A DNA stretch of 7,218 bases from Cyclobacteriaceae bacterium (GTDB taxonomy: Bacteria > Bacteroidota > Bacteroidia > Cytophagales > Cyclobacteriaceae). Below the pieces are notes generated by a model. It was not told the origin of the DNA and did not search any database. It saw only the letters and a program-made list of their open reading frames with translations. This document shows positions 3,875 through 7,218 of the stretch, one piece after another (position 1 is the stretch's first letter; each line of letters starts with the position of its first letter). The position numbers were made by a program, and so were the translations under genes. The stretch is from the NCBI GenBank assembly GCA_029880385.1, contig JAOUOM010000094.1, positions 1 to 7,218 of the forward strand, in the 5' to 3' direction.

Positions 3875-6085
3875 ATGAAAACAAACAAATTTTTACTTCT
3901 CGTGCTGGCAGTAACAGGTTCGGTAGCGGGTTGGGCTCAAACGGATGAAAACTGGAACAAAAAATTTGAGCAACTGGAGACAATCCTTCCTACGGCCAAC
4001 ACATACCGTACGGCATCAGGGGCACCAGGCAAGGACTATTGGCAACAACGTGCGGATTATAAAATCAGCGTGACACTCCATGACGACAATCAGCGGATAA
4101 CGGGTGCCGAAACCATTACCTATTTTAACCAAAGCCCGGATGCATTGGAGTATTTGTGGCTTCAGCTCGACCAGAACATGCGGGCACAGGATTCCAATAC
4201 GCCATTGGTGGCTGCAAGCAAAATGGCTGACACACTCTCCGGCCGTCAGTTATATGATTATGTAAATGATTTTGACGGGGGCTTTAAAATAGCAAGCGTC
4301 AAGGATGCCACTGGCAAGCCGTTGAGTTATCACATTAACAAAACGATGATGCGGCTTAACCTCAGCCAGCCGCTTCAGCCCGGGGCATCCTATGTGTTCA
4401 GCATTGAATGGAGCTACAACATAAATGACAGGATGACTGATGGAGGGCGCTCAGGTCTTGAGTTTTTCCCCGAAGATGGCAACTATTCCTACACCATTGC
4501 GCAGTTTTATCCCCGCATGGCGGTGTATAGCGATAATGAAGGATGGCAAAACAAACAATTTTTGGGTCGGGGTGAGTTTACCCTTTCGTTTGGAAATTTC
4601 GAAGTAGACCTTACGGTTCCGTCTGATTTTATCGTGGGGGCAACCGGCGAGCTCCAAAATCCGCGCGACGTATTATCGGCCGAACAAATCAAGCGTTTTG
4701 AAAGGGCAAAAAAATCATTCGACAAGCCCGTTGTGATTGTGACAGAAGAGGAGGCCGTAGAAAATGAAAAAACGAAAGACAAGGGAACCAAAACGTGGAA
4801 GTATAAAGCCAGTAACGTGCGAGATTTTGCCTTCGCGGCATCACGCAAGTACATCTGGGATGCCATGGCGGTAGATATCAATGGAAAAACTCCGCTGGCC
4901 ATGTCCTATTATCCCAAAGAAGGCAATCCCCTTTGGGGCGATTATTCAACCATTGCCGTGCGGCAAACGTTGATCACATATTCCAAATATACCATCGACT
5001 ACCCCTATCCGGTGGCGATTTCTGTGCATGGGGCATCCATAGGCATGGAGTACCCGATGATATGTTTCAACTTTGGGCGGCCAAATCCCGACGGCAGTTA
5101 TACAGACAGGCTGAAATACGGGATGCTTGGCGTGATCATCCATGAGGTAGGCCATAACTTTTTTCCGATGATTATCAATTCCGATGAACGCCAGTGGACG
5201 TGGATGGATGAAGGGCTAAATACATTTGTCCAATCATTAACGGAAAAGGAGTTTGATCCGAATTTTCCGATACGAAGGGGAACGGCAGAAAGCATTGTAC
5301 CTTATATGAGGGGTGATCAGGGACTGGCTCGGCCCATCATGACAAACTCCGAACAAATCCTGCAGTTTGGAAATAATGCCTATGCAAAGCCAGCCGCAGC
5401 TTTGTCCATTCTGCGAGAAACGGTTATGGGGCCTGAGCTATTCGACTATGCATTTAAAACGTATGCTCAGCGATGGGCGTTTAAGCAGCCAAGCCCTGCG
5501 GATTTTTTCCGCACCATGGAAGATGCGTCTGCCGTAGACCTTGACTGGTTTTGGAGGGGATGGTTTTACACGACAGATAATGTGGATATTTCGGTCGATA
5601 ATGTAAAATGGTATCGAATGCAGCGTGAGCAAAACGGGCTCGAAACCCGAAATATTAAAGCCACGGACAAAAACCTGAACGACAACACGAAGGCCTTTGG
5701 GGATCAGGCAGAGTCGTTTGTTTTTAAAGGCACCAATTCCAGGGGCTTTCGGGAATTTCAAAACAACATTGATGAAGGACAGGTAAAGCTGGCCCTTGAG
5801 GGCAAAAACTTTTATGAAGTTACGTTTACAAATAAAGGAGGACTGGTAATGCCGATTATTTTGGAATGGACATATTCCGATGGCACAACGGAAATCGAAC
5901 GTATTCCCGCCGAAATCTGGCGAATGAATGAAAAAGAAGTGAAAAAAGTATTTGTCAAGGAAAAGGAAGTTGTGAAACTCGTCCTGGATCCCAACAAAGA
6001 AACGGCCGATATCAATGTGGAGGACAATTTTTTCCCAAGGGAAGAAGGGGTCACCCGTTTTGATAAATTTAAAAAGGGAGAATAA
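3875..6085 (+). CDS. M1 family zinc metallopeptidase, exported
   Basis: A 736-residue peptidase from the ATG at 3875. The frame extends to a TTG at 3839, but the ATG begins a clear signal peptide (MKTNKF, core, GWA cut before Q22). An N-terminal beta domain covers roughly 45-270. The catalytic domain has GMEYP at 390-394, the M1 counterpart of the GAMEN exopeptidase motif, and HEVGH at 423-427 followed 19 residues later by E446 in WMDEG. This is the HExxH-x18-E zinc site: H423, H427 and E446 bind zinc and E424 is the general base. Y503 in NAYAKPAAA fits the transition-state tyrosine. WFWRGWFYTTDNVDISVDNVKWYR and a closing DPNKETADINVEDNFFP are typical of Bacteroidota M1 enzymes. A Lys/Glu-rich stretch lies at about 290-307. 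No T9SS domain is present, so it is probably periplasmic or membrane-associated. It likely trims peptides from the N-terminus; specificity is unknown. Its neighbours suggest a conserved locus with HupE-like and DUF6702 genes. Confidence 0.93.
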   Translation: MKTNKFLLLVLAVTGSVAGWAQTDENWNKKFEQLETILPTANTYRTASGAPGKDYWQQRADYKISVTLHDDNQRITGAETITYFNQSPDALEYLWLQLDQNMRAQDSNTPLVAASKMADTLSGRQLYDYVNDFDGGFKIASVKDATGKPLSYHINKTMMRLNLSQPLQPGASYVFSIEWSYNINDRMTDGGRSGLEFFPEDGNYSYTIAQFYPRMAVYSDNEGWQNKQFLGRGEFTLSFGNFEVDLTVPSDFIVGATGELQNPRDVLSAEQIKRFERAKKSFDKPVVIVTEEEAVENEKTKDKGTKTWKYKASNVRDFAFAASRKYIWDAMAVDINGKTPLAMSYYPKEGNPLWGDYSTIAVRQTLITYSKYTIDYPYPVAISVHGASIGMEYPMICFNFGRPNPDGSYTDRLKYGMLGVIIHEVGHNFFPMIINSDERQWTWMDEGLNTFVQSLTEKEFDPNFPIRRGTAESIVPYMRGDQGLARPIMTNSEQILQFGNNAYAKPAAALSILRETVMGPELFDYAFKTYAQRWAFKQPSPADFFRTMEDASAVDLDWFWRGWFYTTDNVDISVDNVKWYRMQREQNGLETRNIKATDKNLNDNTKAFGDQAESFVFKGTNSRGFREFQNNIDEGQVKLALEGKNFYEVTFTNKGGLVMPIILEWTYSDGTTEIERIPAEIWRMNEKEVKKVFVKEKEVVKLVLDPNKETADINVEDNFFPREEGVTRFDKFKKGE

Positions 6086-6150
6086 GTAGTCCTTTCCAAC
6101 GAAAGAAGGGCGGAACTGTGTCTGGTCAATATCACAAAAAAACCGACACC

Positions 6151-6687
6151 ATGTTCCGCTTTTTTATTTTCAATGTTTTTATGGCCGGATGTCTATTCTC
6201 CTGTCTGCAGGCTGGGGAAAATGTTGCGTCTGTTCCCGAAAACGGGGAAGTTTATGCGCCTGTTTATGCATCGCGCGAATCTGCCCTGACCCTTACGGTT
6301 TCACCGGCAAAGCCGATCAGCAAACCAGCCAATATTTTTACCTATCAGCAGTATTTGATGGTAAATATTCCAAATGAAGGCTTTCATGTCATTGACAACA
6401 CAAACCCTGCCCAACCACATCAGCTGTATTTTGTCAATATTCCGGGTAATACAAACCTGGCCATTAAAGATGGCTACCTTTATGTGGACAATTATGCAGA
6501 TGTAGTGGCTTTTACCCTAAATGATCAAAAAGAGCTTCAAATCCTGGGTAGGCTCTCCAATATAATGGACAACCAGCTATACCCGCCCTATCGTGATGTG
6601 TATTTTGAATGTGTTGACACCACAAAAGGTGTCGTGGTTGATTGGGTAAAATCAAATAATCGGAACGTTGAATGCTACAGGCCATGA
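6151..6687 (+). CDS. Small LVIVD-repeat lipoprotein
   Basis: A 178-residue protein from the ATG at 6151. The frame reaches a GTG at 6118, but the ATG begins a lipoprotein signal: MFRFFIFNVF, then Cys candidates C14 (MAGC) and C18 (LFSC), with C18 the more typical lipobox. The body contains an LVIVD-type unit: YLMVNIPNEGFHVIDNTNPAQP near 68-89, then FVNIPGNTNLAIKDGYLYVDNYADVVAFTL at 94-122. Such units form beta-propeller-like blades. The end has YRDVYFEC, KGVVVDW and a final Cys (C154 and C175). Short LVIVD proteins of this size next to a longer one are familiar in Bacteroidota, so it is probably complete rather than truncated. It lies 65 bp after the M1 gene and overlaps the next gene by 4 bp (ATGA), which suggests coupled translation. 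It is a periplasm-facing or surface lipoprotein with unknown function. Confidence 0.8.
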   Translation: MFRFFIFNVFMAGCLFSCLQAGENVASVPENGEVYAPVYASRESALTLTVSPAKPISKPANIFTYQQYLMVNIPNEGFHVIDNTNPAQPHQLYFVNIPGNTNLAIKDGYLYVDNYADVVAFTLNDQKELQILGRLSNIMDNQLYPPYRDVYFECVDTTKGVVVDWVKSNNRNVECYRP

Positions 6688-7218
6688 AAAAAATCATTTT
6701 TATATCATTTGTAGCAGGCTTACTGGCAGCCTGTGATACCTTTAAAGCCGATGTAAACCCTGAAAGCGGTACCATAAGCCAGGGGGGTTCATTGGCAAGG
6801 TTTACCATAGTCGGTGATTATTTATACATTGTAAATGACCGACAGTTAATTCCGGTAAATATCCGGGATCTGGCAGCCCCACAAAAAAACGCTCCGGTAG
6901 ACCTTGACATAGGTGTTGAGACCATTTTCCCCTATCAGGGCAATCTTTTTATAGGAAGTGCAAGTGCCGTGTATATCTATAGTCTGGGCAATCCGGCTGC
7001 TCCGGCCAGGCTATCGGTATACCAGCATGCCACCGGCTGCGACCCGGTGGTCGTGAAAGACAATTATGCGTATGTCACCTTGCGTGAGGGAGTTTCCTGC
7101 CTCAATACATTTCAGATGAATGTGCTTGAAGTATTGGACATAAGTAATCTGCGCGCTCCCAACATGGTGGCTACCGTCGACATGAGAAGCCCGAGGGGTT
7201 TGGGTATAGGTTGTAATC
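6684..7218 (+). CDS. LVIVD-repeat lipoprotein, 3' end off the window
   Basis: The frame is open for 178 codons from the ATG at 6684 to the edge. Its ATG shares bases with the TGA of the previous gene (ATGA), so this start is well supported. MKKIIFISFVAGLLAAC is a clear lipoprotein signal with lipidated C17. LVIVD-like units follow: ARFTIVGDYLYIVNDRQLIPVNIRDLAAP (38-66), VYIYSLGNPAAPARLSVYQ (96-114), CDPVVVKDNYAYVTLREG (119-136) and LEVLDISNLRAPNMVATVDM (148-167), then a start of another blade at GLGIGCN. Spacing of roughly 45 residues between units fits a beta-propeller. Cysteines C119, C139 and C177 could pair in the envelope. Full-length relatives are usually well over 350 residues, so about half is visible. 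It is probably co-produced with the small LVIVD lipoprotein before it. Location at the outer membrane is likely; function is unknown. Confidence 0.85.
   Translation, partial: MKKIIFISFVAGLLAACDTFKADVNPESGTISQGGSLARFTIVGDYLYIVNDRQLIPVNIRDLAAPQKNAPVDLDIGVETIFPYQGNLFIGSASAVYIYSLGNPAAPARLSVYQHATGCDPVVVKDNYAYVTLREGVSCLNTFQMNVLEVLDISNLRAPNMVATVDMRSPRGLGIGCN

Noticed and set aside
4742..4795. Lys/Glu-rich tract in the M1 peptidase as a frameshift or insertion error
   Set aside because: The frame continues with good domain sequence on both sides; it is best read as a charged surface loop.
6092..6105. CTTTC-CAAC-GAAAG hairpin after the M1 gene as a terminator
   Set aside because: The stem is short, has few G-C pairs and lacks a following T-run; the 65-bp gap fits read-through into the LVIVD genes equally well.
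6118..6150. GTG start that would lengthen the small LVIVD lipoprotein by 11 residues
   Set aside because: The added residues are polar and precede an ordinary lipoprotein signal that begins at the ATG at 6151.

Overview
The window reads as chromosomal DNA of a member of the Bacteroidota (order not resolved; a Cytophagales- or Chitinophagales-like organism would fit). The signs are a type IX secretion (T9SS) C-terminal sorting domain with a YPNP start on one protein, a DUF6702-type protein, an M1 peptidase with the C-terminal layout common in this phylum, a pair of LVIVD-repeat lipoproteins, A-rich leaders without well-placed Shine-Dalgarno sequences, and two exact matches to the Bacteroidota -7 promoter box TAnnTTTG. 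All family names come from motif recognition by eye; no database search was run.

Layout. Positions 1-789 (minus) hold the N-terminal 263 codons of a secreted CotH-family protein that runs off the left edge. It is divergent from a second, complete CotH-family protein (1028-2647, plus) with a T9SS sorting domain. Their 238-bp shared intergenic region contains a 40-bp interrupted dyad. Next come a DUF6702 protein (2663-3172, minus), which converges on the second CotH gene with a 15-bp gap, and a HupE/UreJ-family membrane protein (3185-3769, plus). The start codons of these two are only 12 bp apart. An M1-family zinc metallopeptidase (3875-6085, plus) follows, then two LVIVD-repeat lipoproteins (6151-6687, and 6684 to the right edge) joined by an ATGA overlap.

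How the parts may work together. The CotH pair probably acts outside the inner membrane as secreted or surface-anchored atypical kinases; their substrates are unknown. The DUF6702 and HupE-like proteins look like a functional pair. The DUF6702 protein resembles, in layout and motif order, the extracytoplasmic N-terminal domain that is fused to HupE/UreJ-like membrane domains in many Proteobacteria, so the two may form a split metal-handling membrane system. The neighbouring M1 enzyme would then be a zinc-dependent peptidase of the cell envelope. The LVIVD lipoproteins are surface or periplasmic beta-propeller-type proteins of unknown role.

The most interesting non-coding signals are a perfect 7-bp inverted repeat with a 5-bp spacer that overlaps an exact -7 box upstream of the HupE-like gene, the 40-bp dyad between the CotH genes, and an in-frame 15-bp tandem repeat that builds the signal-peptide core of the second CotH protein. 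No rRNA, tRNA, CRISPR array, insertion sequence or phage gene was seen.
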